Source: Sporosarcina sp. ACRSL (GTDB lineage Bacteria; Bacillota; Bacilli; Bacillales_A; Planococcaceae). Taken from it: a stretch of 64,000 nt of DNA. The stretch lies in NCBI RefSeq assembly GCF_022346605.1, contig NZ_JAKRNT010000007.1, positions 124,001 through 188,000 on the forward strand, in the 5' to 3' direction. The notes beneath the pieces are model-generated. The model had not been told where the DNA came from and made no database searches. It worked only from the letters and a program-made list of their open reading frames with translations. Below, one piece after another: positions 43,844 through 53,047 of the stretch; positions within the stretch are counted from its first letter, which is position 1, and every line of letters begins with the position of its first letter. A program made the position numbers and the translations under genes.

Positions 43844-43925
43844 AGATTTGTCGCTTGGCAGGCGACCTGATGCCCCTTTTTGAATGCTATCCTAAACCTA
43901 TAATAATAGTTGGGAGGATAACAAA

Positions 43926-44570
43926 ATGAAAAAAGGGTTAACGGAACTGGTATTTATTCTCGATAGAAGTGGCTCTATGAGTGGTCTGGAAACGGACACG
44001 ATCGGAGGGTATAATGCCATGCTGGAGAAGCAGAAAAAAGGACCGGGAGAAGCCATGATCACGACCGTCCTGTTTGATGACAGCTATGAATTGCTGCATG
44101 ATGGTGTTGACCTTCGTAGCGTTATACCGATGACGGATCATGAGTATTTTGTAAGAGGGACGACAGCGCTTCTAGATGCAGTGGGGAAAACGATATTAAA
44201 AATAAGCAACTCACACAAACAAATTGCAGAAGAGGAACGTGCGGAAAATGTAATGGTCGTCATTACGACGGATGGCATGGAAAATGCCAGTAAGGAATTC
44301 AATTATGAAAAAGTACGCAACATGATTGAGCATCAGAAGAGTAAGTATGGATGGGAATTTTTATTTCTCGGTGCGAATATTGACGCTATTGCAACTGCAA
44401 ATCTGTTCGGAATTGAAGAGGATCGAGCTACAAATTTTCATGCAGACAGTGATGGAACGCAGTTGAACTATGAAGTGATCAGTGAAACAATCAGTTCCTT
44501 GCGAGAGCATAATAAAATAGAGGGAAATTGGAAGGAACGGATTGAAGCGGATTATCGTCTGCGTGACTGA
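43926..44570 (+). CDS. von Willebrand factor A domain protein (TerY-like)
   Basis: 214 residues, nearly all one vWA domain. The MIDAS site is complete: 'DRSGSMSGLE' (DxSxS), the Thr in 'VRGTTALLDAV' and the Asp in 'ITTDGMENAS'. It binds a divalent metal and a partner protein in the cytosol. GGGAGGA before the ATG. It probably works with the HTH protein upstream; no tellurite-resistance (Ter) gene or ATPase is next to it. Confidence 0.88.
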   Translation: MKKGLTELVFILDRSGSMSGLETDTIGGYNAMLEKQKKGPGEAMITTVLFDDSYELLHDGVDLRSVIPMTDHEYFVRGTTALLDAVGKTILKISNSHKQIAEEERAENVMVVITTDGMENASKEFNYEKVRNMIEHQKSKYGWEFLFLGANIDAIATANLFGIEEDRATNFHADSDGTQLNYEVISETISSLREHNKIEGNWKERIEADYRLRD

Positions 44571-44761
44571 TTGCGCTATAAATATGCTGAATTTGTATAT
44601 TGGTTGGACGGTCAATCGACAGAAGACAAATTCCCCGGGAAATAGACGACACATTCTGCAGTTTACAATTATGAAAAACGTAAAAAGCCGTTGTATTTGT
44701 CGAAAAAGACTTATATGTGGTGTGGTCACGCAACCCCATGAAGCTGGAAATTTCTATTAGC

Positions 44762-44860
44762 ATGAGGATTGCTGGCAAAGGTGTTGTACTGGTTGAGGCC
44801 GACGTACCGATCGACAGGGTAAGTGAAGTACAGGAATGGATATTAAATCGAATGGCTTAA
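44762..44860 (+). CDS. Possible 32-aa small protein or gene remnant
   Basis: 'MRIAGKGVVLVEADVPIDRV' to 'LNRMA', then stop, followed by a good terminator at 44869. In the 190 bases before it, one frame reads 'YKYAEFVYWLDGQSTEDKF' and 'AVYNYEKRKKPLYLSKKTYM', interrupted by stops, so the gap 44570-44860 probably holds one decayed gene. Confidence 0.3.
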   Translation: MRIAGKGVVLVEADVPIDRVSEVQEWILNRMA

Positions 44861-44868
44861 AAATGTAA

Positions 44869-44898
44869 GGGATGCTATCTAAAGCGTCCTTTTTCTTT
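44869..44898 (+). terminator. Intrinsic terminator
   Basis: GGATGC TATCTAAA GCGTCC followed by TTTTTC. Confidence 0.75.
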
Positions 44899-44981
44899 TC
44901 CTCCCGCTACCCATGACGAAAGACTTCATAAATTTGAGTACATAGAAGTCCATATAAATGTACTCGTATACACATACATTT

Positions 44982-45224
44982 TTATTTTTTTCGCCGTCCA
45001 AGAGGTATCGCTGCTATTTTAGAACTTTTATTATGAACCTTCATGCCAAGTAGGACCCATAATGTTACATATAAAAATGGAACAAGGAAAGATCCTATCG
45101 AGCTAACATTCTTTTCCAATTGGCTTTGGTAAAACATCGTGCCGAGATTTAACATCAAGGTAATAGCGTATAACGGTAATAAACCGATAATGAATGCACT
45201 ATGAAACAGTATTTTCTTTAGAAT
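44982..45224 (-). CDS. Small membrane protein with probable ATT start
   Basis: 80 residues with two hydrophobic helices and a basic 'IPLGRRKK' tail. AAAGGAGG lies eight bases before an in-frame ATT (ATT CTA AAG AAA ATA), giving a typical 'MLKKILFHSAF' N-terminus. ATG codons further up (45290, 45263) lack a site and would add a non-hydrophobic extension. Function unknown. Confidence 0.5.
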   Translation of the reverse strand: MLKKILFHSAFIIGLLPLYAITLMLNLGTMFYQSQLEKNVSSIGSFLVPFLYVTLWVLLGMKVHNKSSKIAAIPLGRRKK

Positions 45225-45477
45225 TTCAATTACCTCCTTTGCTATAAAATCAATATATGTACACATATATGTAATTGTGTAGTGGTACATTTCCTAAATT
45301 ATAACGAAAGAATCGTATCTCTTTGATACTCCACTGTATTTCCAAGCGAGGTCAATACTACAACCCGGGGAGGGGGGGCTCCAAATACAGCAGGGGAAAT
45401 GTTCATACTAATCTCACTATGATAAAATGATTGTTCAGCCGACTATTGTAATCAACGAAAGTGAGGTAGCAGATATT

Positions 45478-45936
45478 ATGAAAACCGAAGCACCCGTCTT
45501 TTCCCATAAACAACTAGCCGCAACTTATTTTAATCAAGTGTGGGATCTTCTCGAGAAAGAAAATATTTCACTCGAGGAACAAGAACAGATGATTCACCTT
45601 TGTCATAGTTCTTTTTGGCATTGGACACAAGCAGAGGAATGTACGGAGAAAAATCTCTCTATCGGATATTGGCAACTTGCGCGTGTCTATGCAGTGGTAG
45701 GTCAAGGGGAAAATGCCTTGCATTATGCCAAACGCTGTATATCGATGAGTTTAGAGGCAGGTCTTGCTCCGTTTTATATTGGATACGGATATGAGGCTGC
45801 GGCAAGAGCTTGCATCGTTTTACAGCAATTCGACGAAAGTCAAAAATATAAAGATACTGCCTATGTATATGTAGAGAAAATGACTGATGAAGAAAGTAAA
45901 AAGCTGTTATTGAGTGACTTGGAAAGTTTGAAATAA
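45478..45936 (+). CDS. Helical-repeat protein (TPR-like), paralogue B
   Basis: 152 residues, aligned without gaps to paralogue A (41858) except at the first few residues. Shared blocks include 'MIHLCHSSFWHWTQAEECTE' and 'EKMTDEESKKLLLSDL'. ATG 45478 corresponds to the start of A and shares its AAGTGAGGTAGCAGA leader; an earlier ATG at 45427 is not supported. DNA identity is high enough to see by eye, so the duplication is not ancient. Confidence 0.65.
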   Translation: MKTEAPVFSHKQLAATYFNQVWDLLEKENISLEEQEQMIHLCHSSFWHWTQAEECTEKNLSIGYWQLARVYAVVGQGENALHYAKRCISMSLEAGLAPFYIGYGYEAAARACIVLQQFDESQKYKDTAYVYVEKMTDEESKKLLLSDLESLK

Positions 45937-45939
45937 ATA

Positions 45940-45988
45940 GGTACCTAGGCACCCGGAAAATTCTAAATTGCACCGGTGCCTGGTACCT
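45940..45988. repeat. Dispersed palindromic element, copy 4
   Basis: GGTACCTAGGCACCCGGAAAATTC ... CACCGGTGCCTGGTACC: same family as 10406, between two convergent genes, able to act as terminator both ways. Confidence 0.8.
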
Positions 45989-46007
45989 TTCAATACATTG
46001 TAATATT

Positions 46008-46598
46008 CTACTTTAAGATCCCGTGTAACACCATCTCCATTGCTACATCCAACGCTTCCTGAGGGACCTCTTCGCCTTCCCAATAAATCCATCTCATTCC
46101 GAGAAACTGACCGACGCCTAGTAAACTATACGCCAACGCTTCGTGATTGAGTGACTTGAATTCACCTGTTTGATCGGCTGCTTGTAACGCTTTTATATAA
46201 CCCTTTGCTAATTTGTCGTAATACCATTGATATAAATCATTATCGACAATAACAGCTTGCAACACGATGCTGTACAAGTTTCGGTTTTCTTTGATCCACT
46301 CAAAGAATGCTTCGAACCCTCTCCGGTGCACATCGGCGTGAGGCGAGTTTTCGATTGCTTGTTTAATGAAAAGCCGTAGCTCCCGACTCATTTGCTGCAC
46401 TAATTCATCGTAAATGGCCTTTTTTGAAGGGAAGTATTTATAAAATGTCCCTTGCGCAATCTTTGCTTCTTGGGTAATTTCGACAATGGATGCTTCAAAA
46501 TAGCCCTTCGTTCCAAACACCTTTTCGGCTGCTTTAAGTAATTTTCTTCGCGTGTGTAGCCCTTTTTTCGTTAATTCACTTTCCGGTTTTAGTGTCAT
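46008..46598 (-). CDS. TetR-family transcriptional regulator
   Basis: 196 residues. N-terminal HTH: 'RRKLLKAAEKVFGTKGYFEA', 'IVEITQEAKIAQGTFYKYF'. The C-terminal domain is helical with 'FEAFFEWIKENRNLYSIVLQ', like regulators of fatty-acid degradation. ATG 46598 has AAGAAGAGGTG upstream; the longer frame to 46700 has no support. It is divergent from a DUF485/symporter/acyl-CoA synthetase operon and is its likely repressor, with an acyl-CoA as possible ligand. Confidence 0.88.
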   Translation of the reverse strand: MTLKPESELTKKGLHTRRKLLKAAEKVFGTKGYFEASIVEITQEAKIAQGTFYKYFPSKKAIYDELVQQMSRELRLFIKQAIENSPHADVHRRGFEAFFEWIKENRNLYSIVLQAVIVDNDLYQWYYDKLAKGYIKALQAADQTGEFKSLNHEALAYSLLGVGQFLGMRWIYWEGEEVPQEALDVAMEMVLHGILK

Positions 46599-46831
46599 AT
46601 AAATCACCTCTTCTTTCTTTTTTATAGGAAAAGGGAAGTGTGATTTTATCATAGCACAATTGGAAGCAACTATTAACGCTTCCTTTTTTATACTGGACAT
46701 TAATGAGGTCGAGCCGATTACTGCAAAAAGATGAAACTATCTGCCCATAAAAATGCACATAGACTCGTAGGAATTTCATGTTGCAATCTTATAAAAGTTC
46801 AGTATAATCAATCATATAAAAGGTGAATCAC

Positions 46832-46850
46832 CTTTCACTTATGGTGAAAG
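46832..46850. promoter_or_regulatory. Candidate TetR operator 1
   Basis: CTTTCAC TTATG GTGAAAG, a perfect 7-bp inverted repeat in the 510-base divergent region. Confidence 0.4.
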
Positions 46851-46940
46851 ACACCTGTACCTTACATAGAAAGGGATGAAAACAAGACGAATTTTTTGGG
46901 GCAGAACAGAGGATTTCCGAAGAAATAGGTAGTTTTGACT

Positions 46941-46968
46941 TGCCTTTCATTCAATTACGTTGAAGGCA
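46941..46968. promoter_or_regulatory. Candidate TetR operator 2
   Basis: TGCCTTTCA ... GTTGAAGGCA, an imperfect inverted repeat about 110 bases from the first and sharing CCTTTCA. The remainder of the gap to 47111 shows no gene. Confidence 0.35.
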
Positions 46969-47110
46969 GGTGTAGCGCAAAGAATATTTTGAAACCGCTT
47001 TCATTAAAGGCGATGAATGAGTTCCAGTCCCTTGCATCTTAGTAAGCTTCCTACCTCATGTGTTTTGACTGGATGATGCAGTTCCAAAATACAAAGGGAG
47101 TTGAATCGAA

Positions 47111-47521
47111 GTGAAAGAAAAAGAATTTGTCTTGACGGATGAGCCCTGTGAAACGATTGACATTAAAAAGTTGGAAAAGCTCGATAAGGAAACAAGGTTT
47201 ATAGTTAGGTCTGAATTTCGAACTGGAATGTCTCTGACCGTTATTTATTTCCTTTTTGTTCTTTCGGTTCCGGTGATGAACTGGTTTAAACCGGATTGGG
47301 CATTTACCAAATTGGTCGGCGGTATGTCTGCCAGTTGGTTTTTAACAACGATCATTGCCATGGTCATGGCTTTTGTCATCGCTTTTGTGCATACGAAGCT
47401 CTATGAGAGATGGGAAAGGAAAGTTGAGACGATCATGCATTCAAGCGGAAATGAAGAAAAGAAAGTTGAGACAGCCACTGCTTCAGCTATTACTGAAAAA
47501 GAGAAGGAGACTGTTGTGTGA
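47111..47521 (+). CDS. DUF485 family membrane protein
   Basis: 136 residues with two transmembrane helices (about 45-64 and 78-100) and the family's 'FIVRSEFRTGMSLTVIYFL'. DUF485 proteins almost always precede acetate-type sodium:solute symporters and are probably accessory subunits. GTG start. Its TGA overlaps the ATG of the symporter (TGATG), so translation is coupled. Confidence 0.85.
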   Translation: MKEKEFVLTDEPCETIDIKKLEKLDKETRFIVRSEFRTGMSLTVIYFLFVLSVPVMNWFKPDWAFTKLVGGMSASWFLTTIIAMVMAFVIAFVHTKLYERWERKVETIMHSSGNEEKKVETATASAITEKEKETVV

Positions 47522-49083
47522 TGCAAATCCTCCTTGATCCTAAATATCTTTTTACTATTTTACTATTAGGAACCATTGTCTGGATAACTTATCTATCAAA
47601 AAGGAACGAAAGTGCAAGCGACTTTTTCGTTGGTGGCCGTCAATTCGGATGGTTTACGAATGGATCTGCAATTGCCGGAGACTACTTGAGTGCTGCCACG
47701 TTCCTCGGGCTCGCAGGTCTCACCTTTGCCATTGGCTATGATGGAGCCTTTTATACATTCAGCTTTTCAATCGGGTTAACACTTTTGGCACTATTCGTTG
47801 CTGGCCCATTGCGCCGTTTGGGAGCATATACGGTTGCCGATTTTGTAGCCTATCGTTTTCACAGCAAGCGAGCGAGGGTGATCGCGGTTATCGTTGTGTT
47901 GGCGATTTCAGGTTTCTATGCAGCACCGCAGCTGCTTGGTGCGGCATCCATTTTAAGCATGTTTTTCGGGACTTCCTATGAAATTGGTATTTTATTTACA
48001 AGTCTTGTCATGATTTTCTACGTCGGAGTCGGCGGAATGAAAGGTACGACCTTAAATCAGGCGTTGGAGCTATGGATCCGGTTAGGCGCTTTTATCGTTA
48101 TGGTGGCGGCTGCCATTTACGGCGGTTTTCATTACCAAAAGATCTTGGCGGTTATTAGTGACTTTAGCGGAACGATTGCTAATACAGGCGCCTTTACAGC
48201 AGACGGAAAAGATATTGTGTTTAGCGGGGAAAAATGGTACCAAGTCGGGTTGTTTAATCCGAACTTTTGGCATAGCCTTTCCATGGTGATCGGGCTTGCA
48301 CTCGGAGTCATCGGGTTGCCTCATATTTTATTGCGTTTTTATACAAATCCAAATGCTAAAGCAGCGCGTAAGTCTGCAGTTATGTCGATTGGAATCGCGA
48401 GTCTTTTCTTTGGGCTTGCGGTGTACCTCGGGGTTGTTGGCCGGGCGATCTTCTTGGAAGGAAATGCAAGTGCAGAGGTAATGAAGAACTTGGTGACTGG
48501 TGGCGATAATATGGTCGTTCCGTCGATTGCAACGGCGCTTGGTGGCCAATGGCTACTCGGGTTCGTTATTGCAGGTGCATTTGCAGCCATTTTCTCGAAC
48601 CTATCCGGATTGTTTATTGCGAGCTCGGGAGCAATTGCCCATGACTTGTACGCAAAGTTTTCAAAGAAAGAACTGACTGAAAAACAACGGGTTCGTGCAG
48701 GGAAATGGGCAATTGTTGGTCTCGGCGTTTTCTACGGAATCCTTGGCTTACTCGTAAAAACGGCTTCAATCGGTCATCTTGTTGCCTTAGCTTTTACCGT
48801 CGGGGCAAGCACATTTGCACCGATTTTCATACTCGGCATCTGGTGGCGGGGCATCACTGAAAAAGGAGCGATTGCAGGCCTTGTGATGGGTCTATTAGCT
48901 TCATTGTTCATGATCTTCTTCTCAGGTGTTCTGCCAGAAGCTTTGCAATTTAGAGTCCCTGGCATTATTACTGTCCCGATCGGCTTCCTTTCCGTTTATA
49001 TCGTATCCAAACTGGATGGAAAAGTGCCGGCAGACGTGAACTTGTTCATGCGGAAGGTTCATGCGAAAGAAGGAGCCTCGTAA
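47521..49083 (+). CDS. Sodium:solute symporter (SSS family, ActP/acetate permease type)
   Basis: 520 residues and about 13 helices. 'SDFFVGGRQFGWFTNGSAIAGDYLSAATFLG' (core quoted: NGSAIAGDYLSAATFLG) and 'FYAAPQLLGAASILSMFFG' are ActP-type motifs. It couples sodium entry to uptake of a short or medium-chain monocarboxylate. With DUF485 before it and an acyl-CoA synthetase after it, the operon imports and activates a carboxylic acid. Confidence 0.9.
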   Translation: MQILLDPKYLFTILLLGTIVWITYLSKRNESASDFFVGGRQFGWFTNGSAIAGDYLSAATFLGLAGLTFAIGYDGAFYTFSFSIGLTLLALFVAGPLRRLGAYTVADFVAYRFHSKRARVIAVIVVLAISGFYAAPQLLGAASILSMFFGTSYEIGILFTSLVMIFYVGVGGMKGTTLNQALELWIRLGAFIVMVAAAIYGGFHYQKILAVISDFSGTIANTGAFTADGKDIVFSGEKWYQVGLFNPNFWHSLSMVIGLALGVIGLPHILLRFYTNPNAKAARKSAVMSIGIASLFFGLAVYLGVVGRAIFLEGNASAEVMKNLVTGGDNMVVPSIATALGGQWLLGFVIAGAFAAIFSNLSGLFIASSGAIAHDLYAKFSKKELTEKQRVRAGKWAIVGLGVFYGILGLLVKTASIGHLVALAFTVGASTFAPIFILGIWWRGITEKGAIAGLVMGLLASLFMIFFSGVLPEALQFRVPGIITVPIGFLSVYIVSKLDGKVPADVNLFMRKVHAKEGAS

Positions 49084-49176
49084 TAGGTATGGGCGATTTT
49101 TGATCAAGCCCAAAGTAGCGAAACGATAGAAGAGACTATTAGATACCTTACAACGAGTTTGATAGGAGGAGTTAAT

Positions 49177-50772
49177 ATGTATGTACCGTTACTACTGACC
49201 GACTTTTTAGACCGAGCCGTTAAATTATATGGGAATAAGACGGCGGTGATCGATGACGACAAGGTTGTCACGTATTCCGAACTGAATGATAGAGTCAACA
49301 GGCTGTCCCACGGACTGAAAGAACTGGGTGTCGAAAAAGGGGACCGGGTAGCAATCTTGGCACCGAATACGTTGGAAATGCTAGAAGGATTCTACGGAGC
49401 GTTTCAATTGGGAGCGGTTACCGTCCCGCTCAATATTCGGTTAAAGCCGAATGAGTATTTGTTCATTTTAAACCATAGCGAAACGAAAGTGTTATTAGTG
49501 GACTGGGAATTGTATGATGTTATCGGCCCAGTCAGAGATCAGTTGCATGTCGAACAAATCATTGTCCACGGCGGAAGCAACGTACAACTTGAAGAACACG
49601 ATCTGAACTACGAAGAGTGGCTCGCCCAATTTCCGGCAACGCCGTTTGCCCGTGCAGATATGGACGAACAAGATATTGCCAGCCTTCTTTACACAAGCGG
49701 TACGACGGGGGATCCGAAAGGCGTTATGCTAACGCACCGGAACAATTATTTGCAAGCCCTTCAGGTGATGCATCATTTACGAGTCAGTGATCAAGACGTG
49801 CTGCTTCATGTGTTGCCAATGTTTCACGTCAATGGGTGGGGTTCGATATTTTATTACACAAGCAACGGTGCAACTCAGGTCATGTTACGAAAAACCCGTC
49901 CGAATATTATTTTCGAGAAGATGGAAAAGCATGGCGTGACGGTGATGCACATGGCTCCGACAGTACTGAATTCACTGATCCAATATTACGATGAGAATAA
50001 ATCGAATCTTAGTCAAAACGAAAATGTAAGGATTGTCGTAGGGGGTTCCGCACCACCGATTACGTTTATCGAAAAAGTGGAGGAAGAAATCGGCTGGGAG
50101 TTCATTCAGATTTATGGAATGACCGAAACGTCCCCTCTGACTCTCGTATCCTTGATCCGTGCTCAACATTTGGATGAGCCAAAAGAAGTCCAATACCGGA
50201 TGAAATCTAAGGCCGGCTATCAAATGAGCTTAACGAACGTGAAAGTGGTCGATGAAAATGGGGAAGAGGTGGCGCCGAACGGTAAGGAAATCGGAGAACT
50301 CGTCATCCGGAGCAACGGTGTCATGGAAGGCTATTGGAAAAATGAAAAGGCGACAAATGAAGTCATCCGGAATGGCTGGTTCCATACCGGAGATATGGGA
50401 GTCGTCGACAGTGACGGATATATCGAAATTGTCGACCGGAAAAAAGACGTGATCATTAGCGGGGGAGAAAACATTTCGTCCATTGAAGTGGAAAATATCC
50501 TCTACGAGCATCCAGCGGTAGTGGAAGCAGCCGTCGTTTCCATCCCTCATGAAAAGTGGGGAGAGACCCCGCATGCCGTCGTCGTTGTCCGGGAAGGTGC
50601 AACGGTATCGGAAGAGGAAATCATTGCGTTCGCAAGGGAACGGATCGCCCACTACAAAGCCCCGACGTCTGTGAGCTTCGTAGACGAACTGCCGAAGACA
50701 GGTTCAGGCAAAATCCAAAAAGCCCATTTGCGAAGTGAGTTTTGGAAGACGAAAGAGAAGATGGTCAACTAA
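49177..50772 (+). CDS. Acyl-CoA synthetase (AMP-forming, fatty-acid CoA ligase type)
   Basis: 531 residues. 'LLYTSGTTGDPKGVMLTH' is the AMP-binding loop, 'QIYGMTETSP' motif A5, 'GWFHTGDMG' and 'DRKKDVIISGGENIS' motifs A7-A8, and the catalytic Lys lies in 'PKTGSGKIQK'. It makes acyl-AMP then acyl-CoA from a carboxylate, ATP and CoA. ATG 49177 follows ATAGGAGGAG. Chain length cannot be read; it resembles the medium/long-chain or crotonobetaine-type group. Confidence 0.92.
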   Translation: MYVPLLLTDFLDRAVKLYGNKTAVIDDDKVVTYSELNDRVNRLSHGLKELGVEKGDRVAILAPNTLEMLEGFYGAFQLGAVTVPLNIRLKPNEYLFILNHSETKVLLVDWELYDVIGPVRDQLHVEQIIVHGGSNVQLEEHDLNYEEWLAQFPATPFARADMDEQDIASLLYTSGTTGDPKGVMLTHRNNYLQALQVMHHLRVSDQDVLLHVLPMFHVNGWGSIFYYTSNGATQVMLRKTRPNIIFEKMEKHGVTVMHMAPTVLNSLIQYYDENKSNLSQNENVRIVVGGSAPPITFIEKVEEEIGWEFIQIYGMTETSPLTLVSLIRAQHLDEPKEVQYRMKSKAGYQMSLTNVKVVDENGEEVAPNGKEIGELVIRSNGVMEGYWKNEKATNEVIRNGWFHTGDMGVVDSDGYIEIVDRKKDVIISGGENISSIEVENILYEHPAVVEAAVVSIPHEKWGETPHAVVVVREGATVSEEEIIAFARERIAHYKAPTSVSFVDELPKTGSGKIQKAHLRSEFWKTKEKMVN

Positions 50773-50818
50773 AAGGTAAGTCAGGGCAGTGGTGTCTAAT
50801 TCAATTATATACGTCAAT

Positions 50819-50846
50819 AAAACGCTCAATTTGAGCGTTTTTTGAC
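50819..50846. terminator. Bidirectional terminator
   Basis: AAAACGCTCAA TTTGAGCGTTTTTT, perfect stem, between the synthetase and a convergent gene. Confidence 0.85.
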
Positions 50847-50947
50847 GTGTATTAATCATGTTTGACAAAAGCACCTATTACCTATTAATTGCACAAGAAA
50901 ACTATGTATACTCACCTAGCTTTATGAAACCGCAGGGAAAAGAGATG

Positions 50948-51136
50948 TTAATGCACAATGGAGGAACGTTCTTGTTCTTCTTCTACTTCTTCTAAAACAA
51001 AATCGAGAAATCGATCAAGGTAAAGCTTTACGCCTAATGTTGCGATTGCTGAAACGTTCTTTCCGTACATTTCTGCTACTAGTTTGAGCTTTTTCATTTC
51101 GTAATCATTTAGAGTTACAGTGACCTTTGTTTTCAT
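50948..51136 (-). CDS. Ribbon-helix-helix-like small protein
   Basis: 62 residues: 'KTKVTVTLNDYEMKKLKLVAE' is a ribbon-helix start as in CopG/Arc proteins, followed by a second helix and an acidic tail. AAAGGGG before the ATG at 51136; the longer frame to 51238 is unsupported. Could be a DNA-binding antitoxin, but no toxin gene is adjacent. Confidence 0.6.
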   Translation of the reverse strand: MKTKVTVTLNDYEMKKLKLVAEMYGKNVSAIATLGVKLYLDRFLDFVLEEVEEEQERSSIVH

Positions 51137-51390
51137 GCCTTTAACCCCTTTACTATTTCCCTTATAGCAGGGACGTTGACGAGTTCTATATTGATTATCG
51201 GCATTTGGAAAACAATTTGCAATGGTAATTAAACGCAATTACGATTATTCTTGTTCAACAAGCCTGCCTCGTTTGTTGAACCATTTATATGCTAAAATAA
51301 ATTAAAGATTATGAAATCATATTCTTCAATTAAAGTGGAGGTTAGTGAAGACTATATGGCTGATCTTGAGTGATTAAATGGAGGATACAT

Positions 51391-51906
51391 ATGCAAAAGA
51401 ATGCAATCGTTGTGTGTTTTTTATTCGGTATACTATTTCTCTCTGCCTGTAATATTGAAGTCGAGAATCAACAAGAAGAAAATGTAGATGCTTCAACCAA
51501 TCAAGAAGAAAATCAACGAGAAGAAAGTATAAAAGCAACAATCAATCAGACAGAAAATAGAGATTACGAAGCTCGAATTCTAAAGGTTGATACAGATTTA
51601 GAAAAGGAACACGTTTGGCATTTTGTTCCAGAAGGTGTTAGTACAATGACGATTTCTGTGGAAGCAGAAAATGTTGAAACCATACTCTTTTGGGTAACCG
51701 AAACGGGAACAGGGACTTGGGCGGAAAGAACACTTATTGGTTACGACATAGATGGAAGTGATGGTTGGTCCATAACATGGGAATTCGGTGATAGGATATT
51801 TCTCGACTACATTACTATTCAGGCTTTGGGAAATGATGGCGCTACACAAGCAACAGAGTCCATCAATTTACGTTCCCGTTCTGCTGATGGAACAGATAGA
51901 GAATAA
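51391..51906 (+). CDS. Lipoprotein of unknown function
   Basis: 171 residues. Signal peptide with lipobox 'LSAC' (Cys 19-20). An N-terminal linker repeats 'NQEENQREES' like units. The rest is a beta-rich domain ('KEHVWHFVPEGVSTMTISVE', 'RIFLDYITIQALGNDG'). GGAGG before ATG 51391. Single gene in an AT-rich zone. Confidence 0.7.
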   Translation: MQKNAIVVCFLFGILFLSACNIEVENQQEENVDASTNQEENQREESIKATINQTENRDYEARILKVDTDLEKEHVWHFVPEGVSTMTISVEAENVETILFWVTETGTGTWAERTLIGYDIDGSDGWSITWEFGDRIFLDYITIQALGNDGATQATESINLRSRSADGTDRE

Positions 51907-51975
51907 ATTGAGTATGTTATTCTTTAGTTTTGTGAATTATTACAATTAAAATGACGAGTGCTTTACTAAAGAGCG

Positions 51976-52000
51976 GAGCTGCTTAGACGGCTCTTTATTC
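51976..52000 (+). terminator. Terminator-type repeat (GGAGCTGCTTAGACGGCTC)
   Basis: GAGCTG CTTAGA CGGCTC then TTTATTC; the best conserved copy of the hairpin family, placed after the lipoprotein. Confidence 0.75.
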
Positions 52001-52191
52001 TTGTTCACCTAACGGGCGGGTTACTAAAAAATAGTATAGTGCGGAATTAGAAGATGGAACATATCTAATAATAGCGAGGCAGCTACGGCTTAGGTCTTAT
52101 ATTTTATTAGACTATCACTGTATTTACGACTAAATAAATCTTTGTTATGCTAATTATAGAATTATTTACTACATATAAAGGAGATATCGAT

Positions 52192-52380
52192 GTGAAGAAG
52201 ATATTATCAGCAGTAGTAGCGGTCGTAATTATAGTAGGAATAGTAGGTATAGGAGGTATGTACTACAAAAATCAATTATCTGAAGAAGCGAAATATAAAA
52301 AGTGTTTGCAGGCACAGGGGATTTCTAACTCGATTGCCAAAGTAGTAGGTGATGAACCAACTAATGCTTGTAATGAATAA
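52192..52380 (+). CDS. 62-aa protein with N-terminal membrane helix
   Basis: GTG start eight bases after AAAGGAG. 'KKILSAVVAVVIIVGIVGIGGMYY' is a signal anchor; the remaining 38 residues face outward and have two cysteines ('KKCLQAQG', 'TNACNE') that could form a disulfide. Function unknown. Confidence 0.6.
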   Translation: MKKILSAVVAVVIIVGIVGIGGMYYKNQLSEEAKYKKCLQAQGISNSIAKVVGDEPTNACNE

Positions 52381-52469
52381 AAGAGTATGAGAATCATTGC
52401 CTAATACTGTTTTTCTCTAGACAATTAACAAATGAAGTGAAGCTTCTTCAGCTAATGTGCGCTATAGAT

Positions 52470-52618
52470 AGTTCAATAAGGATAGTAGTATATTTCGCCA
52501 AAAAGCACTTAGATTTCTAAGCGCTTTTGCTTTATATATATATATTTCACTGTTGAAATATATGCTGATTAACCTGTTATTTACGTTGTTAATTGCACTT
52601 TTCTCCCCTTCAACCGAA
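52470..52618. repeat. Dispersed ~150-bp intergenic segment, copy 2
   Basis: Repeats 36660-36810 at about 80% identity. It ends at CAACCGAAAT, exactly where the duplicated two-gene membrane module (52610 onward) begins. Confidence 0.8.
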
Positions 52619-52651
52619 ATATAGGATTTTCACATGTGAATTCGAATTCAA
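52610..52651 (-). pseudogene. 13-codon remnant of the second membrane gene
   Basis: TTG AAT TCG ... reads 'MNSNSHVKILYFG' and stops. The intact gene at 55682-55984 starts 'MNSNSHVKIPYLIWTG', so copy 1 of the module lost all but the first ten codons here. Confidence 0.75.
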
Positions 52652-52970
52652 TTTCCCATTTTCCTTTTCTTATAGAAAACAAAACCACTACAAAGTATAT
52701 AAAAAATCAAAATGATAACACCGAAGGGAATTCTATATTGATCACCTGTCCTGTATCCGTCGTACTCATATAAATCAAATGGATTCCAGGTAATATGCCC
52801 AAAATGCCTCCCCAAAACTTTTCTTTACTTAATAGGAAACCACACACTAAAAACAAAGCTATCCAAACAAATACAATCATTGAGATGGAACCAATTCCAA
52901 AAGAAATGGCCAACCATCCATAAAAAACAGCGAACAAAATTGCAGGTATATAAAATACCGTTTTCATCAT
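52648..52970 (-). pseudogene. Small membrane protein, duplicated module copy 1, frameshifted near its end
   Basis: ATG behind GGAGGAG; reads 'MMKTVFYIPAILFAVFYGWLA' through 'IHLIYMSTTDTG' and 'NIEFP', then shifts frame and stops early at 52707. Compared with copy 2 (55981-56303) it has GGG where copy 2 has GGGG near 52724. Restoring one base recovers 'LGVIILIFYILCSGLVFYKK'. The upstream half is intact here, so a shortened 86-aa, three-helix protein could still be made. Confidence 0.8.
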
Positions 52971-53047
52971 AAGACTCTCCTCCACAAATACATTTCACTA
53001 CCGATTACTGTTTCAGATTTAAATCAACCGCCCCGATAGTTCTATAA

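Noticed and set aside
50948-51136. Toxin-antitoxin pair
   Set aside because: The ribbon-helix-helix protein resembles an antitoxin, but no toxin-sized frame lies beside it on the same strand.
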